This document shows positions 54,295 through 62,884 of a stretch of 64,000 bases of DNA, piece after piece; position 1 is the stretch's first letter; every line of letters begins with the position of its first letter. The position numbers were made by a program, and so were the translations under genes. The notes under the pieces were generated by a model. The model did not search any database, was not told the DNA's origin, and was given only the letters and a program-made list of their open reading frames with translations. This DNA comes from Martelella radicis (GTDB lineage Bacteria > Pseudomonadota > Alphaproteobacteria > Rhizobiales > Rhizobiaceae), in the NCBI RefSeq assembly GCF_014196625.1, contig NZ_JACIDZ010000001.1:1-64000 (forward strand), read 5' to 3'.

Positions 54295-55725
54295 GTGTCA
54301 CCACTTATCTTCGCTCGTGCCGCATTCTTCTCGGCCCCACTCTTTCTTCTGCTGTTCTCCATTGGCTGGACGGGGAAAGATATGCAGTTGCCTTTCGCCG
54401 CCAGCATCTTTTGCATTGTCATCATGGTTGTCGGGCAAGCGATATTGAAGGCAAATCTCTTCCGGTTTCTTGCTGCGCTCTCCACGCTTTCTGCCGCTCT
54501 TATTCTTGTGGCTGTTCCCCTTCAACAAAGCGTAGGCGGAGAGTGGGTTGCTGCGGCAGTACTGTCTTTCGTGGGCGTGGCGCTGAGCGCTGTCTTTCTC
54601 GATCGCCGCAGCAGAGAGATCGGTCGCCTTCTCGAGCTGGAAACGCTCACGGATACTGTTCCAGCCTTGCTCTGGACGGCGGACGGGGAGCGCGGCGTCG
54701 ATTATGTGAACCAACGCTGGCAGGATCTGGGCTGGACCTATGAAGACCTCTCCGGACACAACTGGGGCGTGATGATGCATCCCGATGATCTCCCGCGGCT
54801 GCGGAGGCAATGGCAGGCCTCGGTCGATACAGGGAAGGGGTATGAAGAGACCATGCGCGTGCGCAAGCCATGGGGAGATTACCGCTGGATGGTTATCCGC
54901 GCGACGCCCGAGCGTGACGAAAACGGTGCTGTGCTTCGCTGGTGCGGCATTGCCAGCGACATTGATGATTTGAAGAAGGCAGAGGATCGTCTGGAGGTGA
55001 TGCGCAATGACCTTGCGCGCGTCACCCGCGCCAACACGATGGGAGAACTCACGGCCTCGATCGCGCACGACATCAACCAGCCGCTGACGGCTGCAGTGAC
55101 CAATGGTCAGGTCGCTTTGCGGTGGCTTTCCTCCGATGCGCCCGATCTGGGCGAGGTTGTGGAGGCCGTCGAGGAATCCGTGGCCGGGGCGAAGCGTGCC
55201 AGCGATGTTGTCGAGCGGCTTCGCAACCTCTATCAGAACTCGGAGATAAAGCCGGTCGCCGTTGATGTTCGCTCGGTCATTGAGGATTCCGTGTCGTTGG
55301 TTTCCGCCCTGGCCCGGCGCTCGGACGTGGCCTTGCAGGTGGAGCTCGCCGCTGAACTCGCGCCAATCCTTGGCGATCCGATCCAACTGCAGCAGGTTGT
55401 CATCAACCTGGTTGTCAACGGCATCGATGCCACCAAATCGGTTGACCGTCCGTCCGGAACCATCGTGATACGGGCCTCGACCGACCCCGATGGTCGCGTG
55501 GCGATCGAAGTGGAGGATGAGGGCATGGGCATTTCTCCGGAGATTGCCGACCGCCTGTTCGATGCCTTCTTTTCAACCAAGTCCTCGGGTCTCGGCATGG
55601 GGCTGGCAATTTGCCGTACGATTATCGAGCGACTGGGCGGGACGATAACCACCCGAAATGCTCCGAACGGCGGTGCGATCTTCCGCGCGTGTCTGCCTCC
55701 GGTCAAGGAGCGGGAAGAGGTGTGA
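54295..55725 (+). CDS. PAS-domain membrane histidine kinase
   Basis: The 476-residue sensor has four predicted membrane helices in residues 10-103, a PAS domain (about 118-228, WTADGERGVDYVNQRWQDLGW), a phosphoacceptor helix with H258 in TASIAHDINQPL, and a HATPase domain with the N box (NLVVNGIDAT, 371-380), DEGMG and SGLGMGLAI. The pattern is FixL/TodS-like. The start is a GTG at 54295 directly after GAGGAGGG. Two FixJ-like response regulators lie 4-5 kb downstream on the opposite strand and are its likely partners. Confidence 0.92.
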   Translation: MSPLIFARAAFFSAPLFLLLFSIGWTGKDMQLPFAASIFCIVIMVVGQAILKANLFRFLAALSTLSAALILVAVPLQQSVGGEWVAAAVLSFVGVALSAVFLDRRSREIGRLLELETLTDTVPALLWTADGERGVDYVNQRWQDLGWTYEDLSGHNWGVMMHPDDLPRLRRQWQASVDTGKGYEETMRVRKPWGDYRWMVIRATPERDENGAVLRWCGIASDIDDLKKAEDRLEVMRNDLARVTRANTMGELTASIAHDINQPLTAAVTNGQVALRWLSSDAPDLGEVVEAVEESVAGAKRASDVVERLRNLYQNSEIKPVAVDVRSVIEDSVSLVSALARRSDVALQVELAAELAPILGDPIQLQQVVINLVVNGIDATKSVDRPSGTIVIRASTDPDGRVAIEVEDEGMGISPEIADRLFDAFFSTKSSGLGMGLAICRTIIERLGGTITTRNAPNGGAIFRACLPPVKEREEV

Positions 55726-55761
55726 AGCGCTGCTGTTCGCCTGCGCCGGCAAGCGCTTCGA

Positions 55762-56676
55762 TCAGACGTTTGCCCAACTCGGTCTGGCGAGATGATCGGC
55801 CAGAAACGCCGCCAGAGCGTCGACCTTGGCGGGCCTGGATCGCGCCGTCGGCGTCAGAAAGTAAAGTCCCCCCTCAGGCAGGGTCCAGTCTTTTAGGACG
55901 GCCTGCAGGCGCCCGTCTGCCAGATATTCGGCTGCGATGAAATCCGGAAACTCGGCAATACCGATGCCTTCCAGAACAGTCGGTATGAGCGCTTCCACAT
56001 TGGTGACGCGCAGCGGCCCGCTCGGCGTGACGATCACCTCTTCCCCAGCATGGTTGGAAAAACGCCAGACATCGCGACGGGCGCGGTAGGCGTAGCCGAG
56101 ACAATCATGCGCCGCGAGTTCGCTCGGATGGCGCGGCTCGCCGTGCCTGGCAATATAAGCCGGCGCGGCTGCCACGACCGGCCTGACGGGACATAGTTTT
56201 CGGGCAACGAGCGAGGAATCCCGAAGGTCGCCGATGCGCAGCGCTGCGTCGAACCCGTCTCCGACGAGATCGACCAGATCGTCGCTCAGGTGAAGGTCCA
56301 CTGCGACATCGGGATACATTCGGAAAAACTTGGGCAGGATCGGCGCGACCCAGCGCAGGCCGAACGCCATGGGGACCGCAAGACGTATGGTGCCGCGCGG
56401 CCTGCTGGAAAGCTCGCGCGCCGCGCTTTCAAGATCTTCGGCGTCAAGGCAGACCTGAATTGCCCGTTCGGCCAGTCCACGCCCGAATTCCGTAAGCGCC
56501 AATTGCCGTGATGTCCGGTTGAAGAGGCGCGCGCCCAGCCTGTCTTCCAACCGGCTGACCCCGCGCGACACGGTTGCGACCGACACGCCGAGTGCGCGTG
56601 CTGCCGCAGCAAATGAGCGTTCTTCCGCGACCTTGGCGAACATTGCCAGGCCTTCGAAATCCGGAATCTTCGACAT
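55762..56676 (-). CDS. LysR-family transcriptional regulator
   Basis: The 304-residue protein has the LysR helix-turn-helix (FAAAARALGVSVATVSRGVSRLEDRLGARLFNRTSRQLALTE, residues 21-62) and a substrate-binding domain (GTIRLAVPMAFGLRWVAPILPKFFRMYPDVAVDLHLSD). It ends 37 bases from the convergent kinase gene. Upstream, across a 458-base gap, lies a short-chain dehydrogenase gene in the opposite direction, its likely target. Confidence 0.94.
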   Translation of the reverse strand: MSKIPDFEGLAMFAKVAEERSFAAAARALGVSVATVSRGVSRLEDRLGARLFNRTSRQLALTEFGRGLAERAIQVCLDAEDLESAARELSSRPRGTIRLAVPMAFGLRWVAPILPKFFRMYPDVAVDLHLSDDLVDLVGDGFDAALRIGDLRDSSLVARKLCPVRPVVAAAPAYIARHGEPRHPSELAAHDCLGYAYRARRDVWRFSNHAGEEVIVTPSGPLRVTNVEALIPTVLEGIGIAEFPDFIAAEYLADGRLQAVLKDWTLPEGGLYFLTPTARSRPAKVDALAAFLADHLARPSWANV

Positions 56677-56927
56677 GCGCCTTCCTGCAATGATTTCTGG
56701 GTTTTATTTCGATATTGCGTGGTGATGAATGCCGGCACAAGGCCTCCAACATACTTTGGTTTGGCTTTGTTCAACTAAGAGAGGTCATCAGCTTCTTTCG
56801 TGTGATTTTCTCGCTCCCGCATTTCCCCGATAGTTCGAACACCGGCCCAGAAGCAGCCCGATGGGTCGGAGAAGCCGAACCTGACGGGGAGTCCGATCCC
56901 TCCTCCCCAAGCAAGTGTTCGACGCTT

Positions 56928-57017
56928 TCGGGGTCGCGGCTGCCGCGCGACCCCGAACCGACAGCGCCAGGCGGTCCCTCCTCGGGTGTCCCCTCCGCCT
57001 CCGCAACCGCCTGGCGC
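56928..57017. repeat. Two GC-rich inverted repeats in a row
   Basis: TCGGGGTCGCG and CGCGACCCCGA (56928-56938 and 56946-56956) form an 11-base stem with a seven-base loop. GCGCCAGGCGGT and ACCGCCTGGCGC (56964-56975 and 57006-57017) form a 12-base stem with a 30-base loop. Together they could be a structured RNA or an IS-associated remnant. Confidence 0.7.
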
Positions 57018-57033
57018 CGTCGGCAATCCAAGG

Positions 57034-57051
57034 CATTGCATATATGCAATG
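57034..57051. promoter_or_regulatory. Perfect 18-base palindrome, candidate operator
   Basis: CATTGCATATATGCAATG is fully symmetric and lies 84 bases before the SDR start. Its AT-rich centre and position fit a regulator site, perhaps for the divergent LysR protein. Confidence 0.55.
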
Positions 57052-57134
57052 ATAAGTTTCAATCATTGCTATTTTGAGAAAATGCGCAACGCGATAGCAG
57101 TGAACCCAACCGCAATACAAACGGAGACAAGCAA

Positions 57135-57890
57135 ATGACACAGAAACTTGAAGGCAAGATCGCCGTCATCACAGGCGGCACTTCGGGCATCGGCCTTGCG
57201 ACCGCAAAGCGTTTTGCCGCTGAAGGCGCGCATGTTTTCATCACCGGTCGGCGCGAAGCCACGCTCGAGCGCGCGCTGGCCGAAATCGGACCCAACGCTA
57301 CTGGCATCAGGGCCGACTCTGCCAGCACGGCCGACCTTGATACATTGTTCGACACGGTGAAGTCGGCCAAGGGCCGCATCGATGTCCTGTTCGTGAGTGC
57401 AGGCGGCGGCGATATGGCGCCCTTGGGTGCAATCACCGAAGAGCAATATGAGAGCACTTTCGGCCGGAACGTGAAGGGTCTGATCTTCACGGTTCAAAAG
57501 GCTCTTCCGCTTATGGCTGACGGCGGTTCGGTGATCCTGACCGGGTCGACGACGGGCGTCGCAGGCACCGCCAATTTCAGCGTCTACAGCGCCTCGAAAG
57601 CCGCCGTGCGCAACCTCGCAAGGAGCTGGATCCTCGACCTGAAGGGTCGTGAGATCCGGGTGAATTTGGTCTCGCCGGGACCGACCCGGACGCCCGGCCT
57701 CGTTGAACTGGCCGGTCCCGATGAAGGCAATCAGAAGGGCTTTCTCGACTTCCTGGCAAGCCAGGTTCCCGCCGGCCGCGTGGGCGAGCCGGACGAGATT
57801 GCGAAAGCGGTCGTGTTCCTGGCCTCGGATGACTCGAGTTTCGTCACCGGCGCCGAACTCTTCGTCGATGGCGGCTTGGTGCAGGTCTAG
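57135..57890 (+). CDS. Short-chain dehydrogenase/reductase
   Basis: The 251-residue classical SDR has the cofactor motif [15 protein letters not shown] (residues 12-26), the serine of the active site in [22 protein letters not shown] (YxxxK) and a C-terminal [13 protein letters not shown]. Tight similarity to 3-oxoacyl-ACP reductase-type enzymes does not fix a substrate. It starts after GGAGACAAGCAA. Confidence 0.93.
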   Translation: MTQKLEGKIAVITGGTSGIGLATAKRFAAEGAHVFITGRREATLERALAEIGPNATGIRADSASTADLDTLFDTVKSAKGRIDVLFVSAGGGDMAPLGAITEEQYESTFGRNVKGLIFTVQKALPLMADGGSVILTGSTTGVAGTANFSVYSASKAAVRNLARSWILDLKGREIRVNLVSPGPTRTPGLVELAGPDEGNQKGFLDFLASQVPAGRVGEPDEIAKAVVFLASDDSSFVTGAELFVDGGLVQV

Positions 57891-57903
57891 GCTTTAAAGC
57901 CTG

Positions 57904-57947
57904 GCCTTTGCGATCGGCCCTGCAGCCGGTCGCAAAGGCTCTTTCTT
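57904..57947 (+). terminator. Intrinsic terminator after the SDR gene
   Basis: GCCTTTGCGA at 57904-57913 pairs with TCGCAAAGGC at 57930-57939, with TCTTTCTT following. It separates the SDR from the next oxidoreductase gene. Confidence 0.75.
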
Positions 57948-57982
57948 CAGGCTCCAGAAATGCGCTTGGCAAAGGATCCAAC

Positions 57983-58996
57983 ATGAGAAGCATTGTTTAC
58001 AGGCAATATGGCGAACCGACTGAGGTGCTCGAACTTCTGGACGGTTCCCATCCGCCACCTCCGGCTCAAGACGAGGTGCTTGTCCGCGTTCTGTCCCGAC
58101 CTGTCCATCCGGGCGATCTCATAGGGGTGCGTGGCGGATACCGGCCTCAAGGTAGCTCAGCCATTGCTCCGGCGGGCGTCGGTCGTCCGGGGTTCGAAGG
58201 GTTCGGTATCGTGGAGGCGCTTGGAGCCGGTCATTCGAAAGGGCTGGCGCTCGGATCCCGCGTCGCGTTCTTTCCTGCGAAGGGGGCTTGGGGCGAACAG
58301 GTCCTGGCGCCCGTTCAGTTCGTTACACCTGTACCGGACGGGGTTTCTGATGCCATTGCCAGTCAGCTGCATGTAAACCCGCTGACGGCCGCGATGCTGC
58401 TGCGGGCGGCGAGCGGTTCCGGGCTGGAGGCCAGTGATCTTATTGTCTTCTCGGCGGCGGGTTCTGCTGTCGCCAGACTTGCGATCAAGCTGGCGCTGGG
58501 CAAGGGGCTTTCCGTTGTCGGACTGGTCCGCTCCAATCAGGGAGCGGAAAGCCTGCAGACGATGTTTCCGGAAGCAGCAATCCTGTCCACCGAGGCGGCG
58601 GATTGGCCTGACCGGCTTCGCGCGATCGCAGGAAAAAGACCTATTCGGGCTGTTCTCGATCCGGTCGGCGGCCAAATGGCAGGACGACTGATTGACCTGC
58701 TTGCCGATGGCGGCGCCTTCATCGGCTACGGCGACCTCTCGGGCGAACCGATCCCGGTTCAACCGCTTGTCTTTCCTGTTCGCGGCCTGCGCATGTCCGG
58801 TGTCTCTGTTGGCCGTTGGGCCGGACTGTCAGAGGCTGAGCGGACTGAAGACATCAAGATGGCCCTGGAACTGGCGCATCGTTCGCCGGAATTGTTTTCT
58901 GTGGCTGCAGAATATGACTTGTCCGCGATCACCGAAGCGGTCGCACACGCAGAGCAGCCCGGCCGGTCCGGAACCGTTCTGCTGACATCGAAATGA
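57983..58996 (+). CDS. Zinc-independent MDR oxidoreductase (quinone reductase/enoyl reductase type)
   Basis: The 337-residue protein is a medium-chain dehydrogenase/reductase: an N-terminal GroES-like domain (RPVHPGDLIGVRGGY) and a Rossmann domain (VFSAAGSAVARLAIKLALGKG). The structural and catalytic zinc ligands of alcohol dehydrogenases are absent, so it should be an NADPH-dependent quinone or enoyl reductase. I chose the ATG at 57983 over the longer frame to 57908, which overlaps the terminator. It overlaps the following frame by four bases if that gene starts at 58993. Confidence 0.87.
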   Translation: MRSIVYRQYGEPTEVLELLDGSHPPPPAQDEVLVRVLSRPVHPGDLIGVRGGYRPQGSSAIAPAGVGRPGFEGFGIVEALGAGHSKGLALGSRVAFFPAKGAWGEQVLAPVQFVTPVPDGVSDAIASQLHVNPLTAAMLLRAASGSGLEASDLIVFSAAGSAVARLAIKLALGKGLSVVGLVRSNQGAESLQTMFPEAAILSTEAADWPDRLRAIAGKRPIRAVLDPVGGQMAGRLIDLLADGGAFIGYGDLSGEPIPVQPLVFPVRGLRMSGVSVGRWAGLSEAERTEDIKMALELAHRSPELFSVAAEYDLSAITEAVAHAEQPGRSGTVLLTSK

Positions 58997-59019
58997 CCAT
59001 CACGCTGGAGATGAACATC

Positions 59020-59622
59020 ATGAAGATCGGCATTATAGGCGCATCAAGGCTGGGGCAGACCCTGGCCCGCCATCTCTCGGCGATCGGTATCGAGGTGATC
59101 ATCGCAAACAGCCGTGGCCCCGAAACGCTGGCGGCTTTGACTGCAGAACTGGGCAGCAACGTCTCCGCCGGAACGCCCGACGACGCGGCAACATGCGACA
59201 TGACCATCATCGCTGTACCTTGGACCCGGGTTGAAGAACTCCTCGAAAGCTTGCCTGACTGGAACGGGCGCATCCTGATCGATGCGACAAATGCATTCCT
59301 GTCATACGCGCCGGACTTCGAACTGGCAGATCTGGGCGGCAGAGCGTCCAGTGAAATTCTTGCCGAACAGGCTCCGGGCGCTCGCGTCGTGAAGGCCTTC
59401 AACACGCTGGATGCCAGGCTTCTTTCCAGGAACCCGCGTGAGCCCGGTGGGCGACGCGTAATGTTCATATCGGGCGACGATGCCGGTGCCAAAGGTGACG
59501 TGTCGTCAATTCTCGCCGCGCTCGGCTTCGCTGTGATTGATCTGGGCGGCCTTGCCGATGGTGGACGTATCCAGCAGGTTGGCGGCCCCCTTGCCGGGCA
59601 CGACCTCCTGAAGGCCGGCTGA
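59020..59622 (+). CDS. NADPH-binding F420 reductase-like protein
   Basis: The 200-residue protein begins MKIGIIGASRLGQTLARHLSAIG, the GxGxxG-type nucleotide site of the NADP oxidoreductase (coenzyme F420-dependent) family, followed by VEELLESLPDWNGRILIDATN and GARVVKAFNTL. The cofactor F420 is unlikely in this group; homologues reduce other substrates. GGAG nine bases upstream supports the ATG at 59020; ATGs at 58993 and 59011 are alternatives. Confidence 0.85.
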   Translation: MKIGIIGASRLGQTLARHLSAIGIEVIIANSRGPETLAALTAELGSNVSAGTPDDAATCDMTIIAVPWTRVEELLESLPDWNGRILIDATNAFLSYAPDFELADLGGRASSEILAEQAPGARVVKAFNTLDARLLSRNPREPGGRRVMFISGDDAGAKGDVSSILAALGFAVIDLGGLADGGRIQQVGGPLAGHDLLKAG

Positions 59623-59707
59623 CAGATCTCCCGACCGTAATGGCGACATGCGGCCAGCCCCGTTCAACCGGGCGGGGACGCTGTCGTTGCCGTCCTTATG
59701 GATGACT

Positions 59708-60115
59708 TCAGTCCCGAAGCTTAAGCGCACGGTTAATGCAGACCGTCAATTCGGAGGCATCGAACGGCTTCTTCAGGATACAGGCGGCATCTGAGGCCTC
59801 CGGTCGGCTTGCGATGTCCTGATGGTGCGCCGATATGAAAATGATCGGTATCGCAAACCCTTGCATCCTGAGCGTCTGCAATAACTCCGAACCGTGCATT
59901 CCAGGGAGCCTGAGGTCGCAGATGACGCAGGAGGTGCAGGCGATCCGCGGCCATTCCAGGAAAGCCTCCGCCGTCGGAAATGTCTGTATTTCAAAATCCT
60001 GCATAGCGAGCAGCCGCGCTGTCGCCTTCAGCACATGCGCGTCGTCATCAATAATCGCTATGAGGGTGATCGAGTTCGACACGGTGCCATTTTCCAACCG
60101 GTTCTGCAGGCCCAT
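59708..60115 (-). CDS. Single-domain response regulator
   Basis: The 135-residue protein is a bare receiver domain: acidic pair DDD at residues 23-25, phosphoacceptor D67 in VICDLRLPGMHG, and the conserved lysine near residue 116 (LKKPF). No output domain follows. The exact start is unclear: ATG at 60115, or GTG at 60082. It is a likely partner or phosphate sink for the kinase at 54295 and the regulator at 60184. Confidence 0.9.
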   Translation of the reverse strand: MGLQNRLENGTVSNSITLIAIIDDDAHVLKATARLLAMQDFEIQTFPTAEAFLEWPRIACTSCVICDLRLPGMHGSELLQTLRMQGFAIPIIFISAHHQDIASRPEASDAACILKKPFDASELTVCINRALKLRD

Positions 60116-60183
60116 GACGTGGGACTTTGACGCGATTAATACCGCCTGGAAAAAGAAATGGAATCATACATAGGTTTGTGGCT

Positions 60184-60819
60184 TCAGCTAGACTTCAGCA
60201 GTTCCGCCATCCTCACCAGATCGGCCAGGGACCGCGCGGCCATTTTCCTCATCACGTTGCCGCGATGGATCTTCACCGTTATCTCGCTCAAGCCAAGCTC
60301 GCCGGCGACCTGCTTGTTCATCAGACCGGCTGTAACGTGCTGCATGACTTCTGTTTCGCGCGCGGTCAGCGTCGCATAGCGATCGTGAATATCGGCTTTG
60401 GCGCTGTCGGCCTCACGACGTTCTCTATCGTGGCGAAGAGCCACGGTCACGGCGTCGAGCATGTCCTGATCCCGAAACGGCTTCGTCAGGAAATCCAGCG
60501 CGCCGGACTTCATCGCCCGCACCGACATGGGAATGTCGCCATAGCCAGTCAGAAAGATCAGCGGCACGGCGATGCCGCGTGCGCGCAAGGATTGCTGGAT
60601 GTCCAGCCCGCCGGCTCCCGGCAGCCGCACATCGAGCACCAGGCAGCAGGGCGCCTCGGGAAAGCTTGCCTGTTCGAGCTCGCTTGCCGAACCGTATGAC
60701 TGGGTTTTCAGTCCAACAGAGCGGAAGAGCCGCTCGAGCGCATGGCGCACGTCAGCGTCATCATCGACGACCAGAACCACGCCATTCGTGATTGTGTCTT
60801 CGGAGTTCGAGCGCGGCAT
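60184..60819 (-). CDS. FixJ-family response regulator with LuxR-type HTH
   Basis: The 211-residue protein has a receiver domain with DDD at 19-21, D63 in LVLDVRLPG, and K113 in FLTKPF, then a LuxR/FixJ helix-turn-helix ([20 protein letters not shown] and [19 protein letters not shown], about residues 150-195). It should activate transcription when phosphorylated, probably by the kinase at 54295. The single-domain regulator gene lies 68 bases downstream on the same strand. Confidence 0.93.
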   Translation of the reverse strand: MPRSNSEDTITNGVVLVVDDDADVRHALERLFRSVGLKTQSYGSASELEQASFPEAPCCLVLDVRLPGAGGLDIQQSLRARGIAVPLIFLTGYGDIPMSVRAMKSGALDFLTKPFRDQDMLDAVTVALRHDRERREADSAKADIHDRYATLTARETEVMQHVTAGLMNKQVAGELGLSEITVKIHRGNVMRKMAARSLADLVRMAELLKSS

Positions 60820-61136
60820 GTTTTCTATCCCAACCTTCTCTGGCGAAAGGAATACCTAACCTGTAGCGCAATAGAGCATGCGCTGGAAACCTGAACCAAA
60901 ACAACAAAATCCTGGGGATTGCCTGTTCTCCGCCACTTGCACCTCGTAAGCGCCGCCGCTCTCTCTCTTGGCCTGTTTTCAGGCAACGCTCGTATCAGCA
61001 TACAAGACACTTTGGCTGGAAACGTCAAACCTATGTTTAGGGTGCATCCCCCTTAGGCGCAATCGTCAGGTCGAGTTGCGCCCGGCATCATCGGAAACAT
61101 CGAAAACATCGAAAACATCGACAAAGGAATGCTCCG
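60820..61136. promoter_or_regulatory. Divergent promoter region between FixJ-like and AraC-type genes
   Basis: This 317-base gap holds no gene. It must contain promoters for both directions. A direct array of three nine-base units (GGAAACATC, then GAAAACATC twice) lies at 61093-61119, directly before the AraC-type ribosome site. A short semi-symmetric block TTAGGGTGCATCCCCCTTAGG lies near 61035-61055 and may bind a regulator. Confidence 0.45.
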
Positions 61137-61634
61137 ATGACTGTCAGTCCAGCCATGTCTTTCGATCTACCGATCACCGAGCGCCGTTCTGCGAGACCCC
61201 ATGAAAACGCATCGGACCGGAATGCGCGGCGCAACGCCCATTCTGCCGATGCCGGAGATGCTGCGGTCTATCGGGGTGGATTGACCACTTGGCAGAGACG
61301 CAGGGTCGTCTCCTATGTCGAGGAAAATCTGAGCCGATCAATCCGCATAGAAGAGATGGCCTCGCTTGCGCGTCTCAGCAAAAGCCACTTCTCAAGAGCT
61401 TTTCGTGAGAGCTTCGGCGACTCGCCCTACAATTATGTTCTTGTCCGGCGTGTTGCCCGAGCCAAGGAACTGATGATTGCGACCAGGGCCCCGTTGAGCG
61501 AAATCGCGCTGGATTGCGGCATGTGCGATCAGGCGCATTTCTGCAGGGTGTTCAAACGCGCTGTCGGGACCAGTCCCGACCGCTGGCGCCGACCGAACAT
61601 GCCGGAACAGCGGACGGCCATGCATCAAGAGTGA
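61137..61634 (+). CDS. Short AraC-family transcriptional regulator
   Basis: The 165-residue protein consists of an unstructured start and a single AraC/XylS DNA-binding domain (about 55-155) with two helix-turn-helix units (IEEMASLARLSKSHFSRAFRESFG and LSEIALDCGMCDQAHFCRVFKRAVG). There is no separate ligand domain. AAGGAA precedes the ATG at 61137 by eight bases. It is divergent from the FixJ-like gene and may be one of its targets. Confidence 0.9.
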   Translation: MTVSPAMSFDLPITERRSARPHENASDRNARRNAHSADAGDAAVYRGGLTTWQRRRVVSYVEENLSRSIRIEEMASLARLSKSHFSRAFRESFGDSPYNYVLVRRVARAKELMIATRAPLSEIALDCGMCDQAHFCRVFKRAVGTSPDRWRRPNMPEQRTAMHQE

Positions 61635-61794
61635 GGGGGCTGGCCGCCCAAACGCCAGAGATCTTTTGGGGTGGCGACGACGGTAAGTGGTTCCGCTGGC
61701 GGCCTGCTTCGTCAAGTTCCTCTGTCCGGGAAATGGGCCCGATCGTCCGCCAGGTTTCTTTGGCAAACGGATCGAGCCAGTTGGGAGAGCCTTG

Positions 61795-61825
61795 GTCATC
61801 GGCGCGGAGCTGCCGCGCCGATGAC
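61795..61825. terminator. Strong hairpin between convergent genes
   Basis: GTCATCGGCGCGG and CCGCGCCGATGAC form a perfect 13-base stem around a five-base loop. There is no T-run, but the position between two convergent gene ends suits a bidirectional terminator. Confidence 0.6.
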
Positions 61826-61836
61826 TGTAGCCGTCA

Positions 61837-62079
61837 TCAGTTGCTGTTGGATTCAGAGCGCTGGATCAGCTCAAGCTGCTGATCCGGACCGACGACATAG
61901 GTTTCGGTATAGCGCTGGCCGCCGTTGTAGAAGTCGTTGGTGACGACCGAGCCGGCCGGAGCCTTGGTGACCTGACCGTACTGCGCACCGTAGGTGATGC
62001 TGCCGCGGATGGGCTGGAGGGCAAGAGCAGGCCCGGCAATCAAACCGGTGAGGGCGATGGAAGCGATGAGCGTTTTCAT
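61837..62079 (-). CDS. Small exported protein of unknown function
   Basis: The 80-residue product begins MKTLIASIALTGLIAGPALA, a signal peptide, then a short mature part (LQPIRGSITYGAQYGQVTKA) rich in Gly, Tyr and Asn. AAGGAA precedes the ATG at 62079. Small secreted proteins of this shape are common in rhizobia; I do not recognise a family or function. Confidence 0.7.
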   Translation of the reverse strand: MKTLIASIALTGLIAGPALALQPIRGSITYGAQYGQVTKAPAGSVVTNDFYNGGQRYTETYVVGPDQQLELIQRSESNSN

Positions 62080-62242
62080 TCTACTGTTCCTTTCTCGATA
62101 GCGCCGGAGAACCATTCCCCGACGACTGCTCTATCGTCGCCGAAACAGCATTTCTTCTATTGTAGCTATCACGCGATTTTGGCTGATCGGCGCATGCGCT
62201 CCTTCTCGTCGAGATAATGCCGCCGCGTGTCCAGATCCGTCG

Positions 62243-62483
62243 AATGACAATGAAGGGGCGACGGTCAAGGCGGATGAAGTCGTGCCAGGACAGGCATTCG
62301 ATGACGCCGACGGAAAGGCGCTCGTGGACGTCCTTCAGCGTCGAGGCGAGCTTCACCAGGTTGAAGCGGGAGCCGGTGGTCTTGCTGACGCCGAGATTCC
62401 AGGCCGCCGCCTTGCCGCCGAAGGCGAGGCGCTGGAGGTAGAGGGAGCGGGCGGCGCGTTCGAGATCGGTCCGCGTCCGTCAT
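62243..62483 (-). pseudogene. Fragment of a phage-type Dam methylase gene
   Basis: The minus strand reads TDLERAARSLYLQRLAFGGK, then a GVSKTTGSRFNLVKLAST block and ERLSVGVIECLSWHDFIR, almost the same as residues 115-190 of the intact methylase at 41447-42241. The region 62268-62483 is clearly alike to 41718-41932 at base level in the same orientation. The DPPY part and both ends are missing, so it is a dead remnant. Confidence 0.85.
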
Positions 62484-62797
62484 CCGGAACGGCCAGATGA
62501 TGAAATGATCGCACCAGCCAGGCGCGAAATCGCCGCTGTCGTCGCGCCGAGGAACAAATTGCCGGTGAATGCCGGGTGCGTCTGTCCAAAAAATCATATC
62601 AATGCGCCACCGCCAAAGCGCGGGTTACGACGGAAATTAGACATTCACGTTCAATGGCTTGGCGTATCAGGGCAGGGCGCGCGGGAGAAGTTGCCACCGC
62701 CGGCCGACCAGGTACGAGAGCAAAAAGAGTTGTTCCACACTTGCGAGGAGAACAAAAAAGAAACATAATAAAAACATAGAGCGAATTGGAGGCAAAA
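62484..62797. promoter_or_regulatory. Spacer before the small ORF and dnaE
   Basis: No gene of clear identity is present. Near the right end GAAC-N7-AAAC at 62750-62764 resembles the alphaproteobacterial LexA box (GAAC-N7-GAAC) with one changed base. It would lie upstream of the small frame at 62798 and of dnaE. Confidence 0.35.
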
Positions 62798-62884
62798 ATG
62801 ACCGAACTTCTGCGCGATGCTGCTGCATTCTTCTCAATCACATTGTTTTTGACCAGCATGGCGTTGATCGTCAGTTCACTGTAA
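62798..62884 (+). CDS. 28-residue membrane micro-protein candidate
   Basis: A short frame MTELLRDAAAFFSITLFLTS, then eight more hydrophobic or small residues (MALIVSSL), starts eight bases after TTGGAGG. It encodes one membrane helix with a short acidic/basic head. The good ribosome site and the hydrophobic block argue that it is translated. I do not know a family; it could be a leader peptide or a toxin-like micro-protein. Confidence 0.5.
   Translation: MTELLRDAAAFFSITLFLTSMALIVSSL

Larger units (their letters stand above)
56677..57134. promoter_or_regulatory. Divergent intergenic region with structured DNA
   Basis: No gene is convincing. The region lies between divergent LysR and SDR genes. 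It holds two nested GC-rich inverted repeats (56928-56956 and 56964-57017) and a perfect 18-base palindrome at 57034-57051, described separately. The LysR-regulated promoter of the SDR gene should be near the palindrome. Confidence 0.5.
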
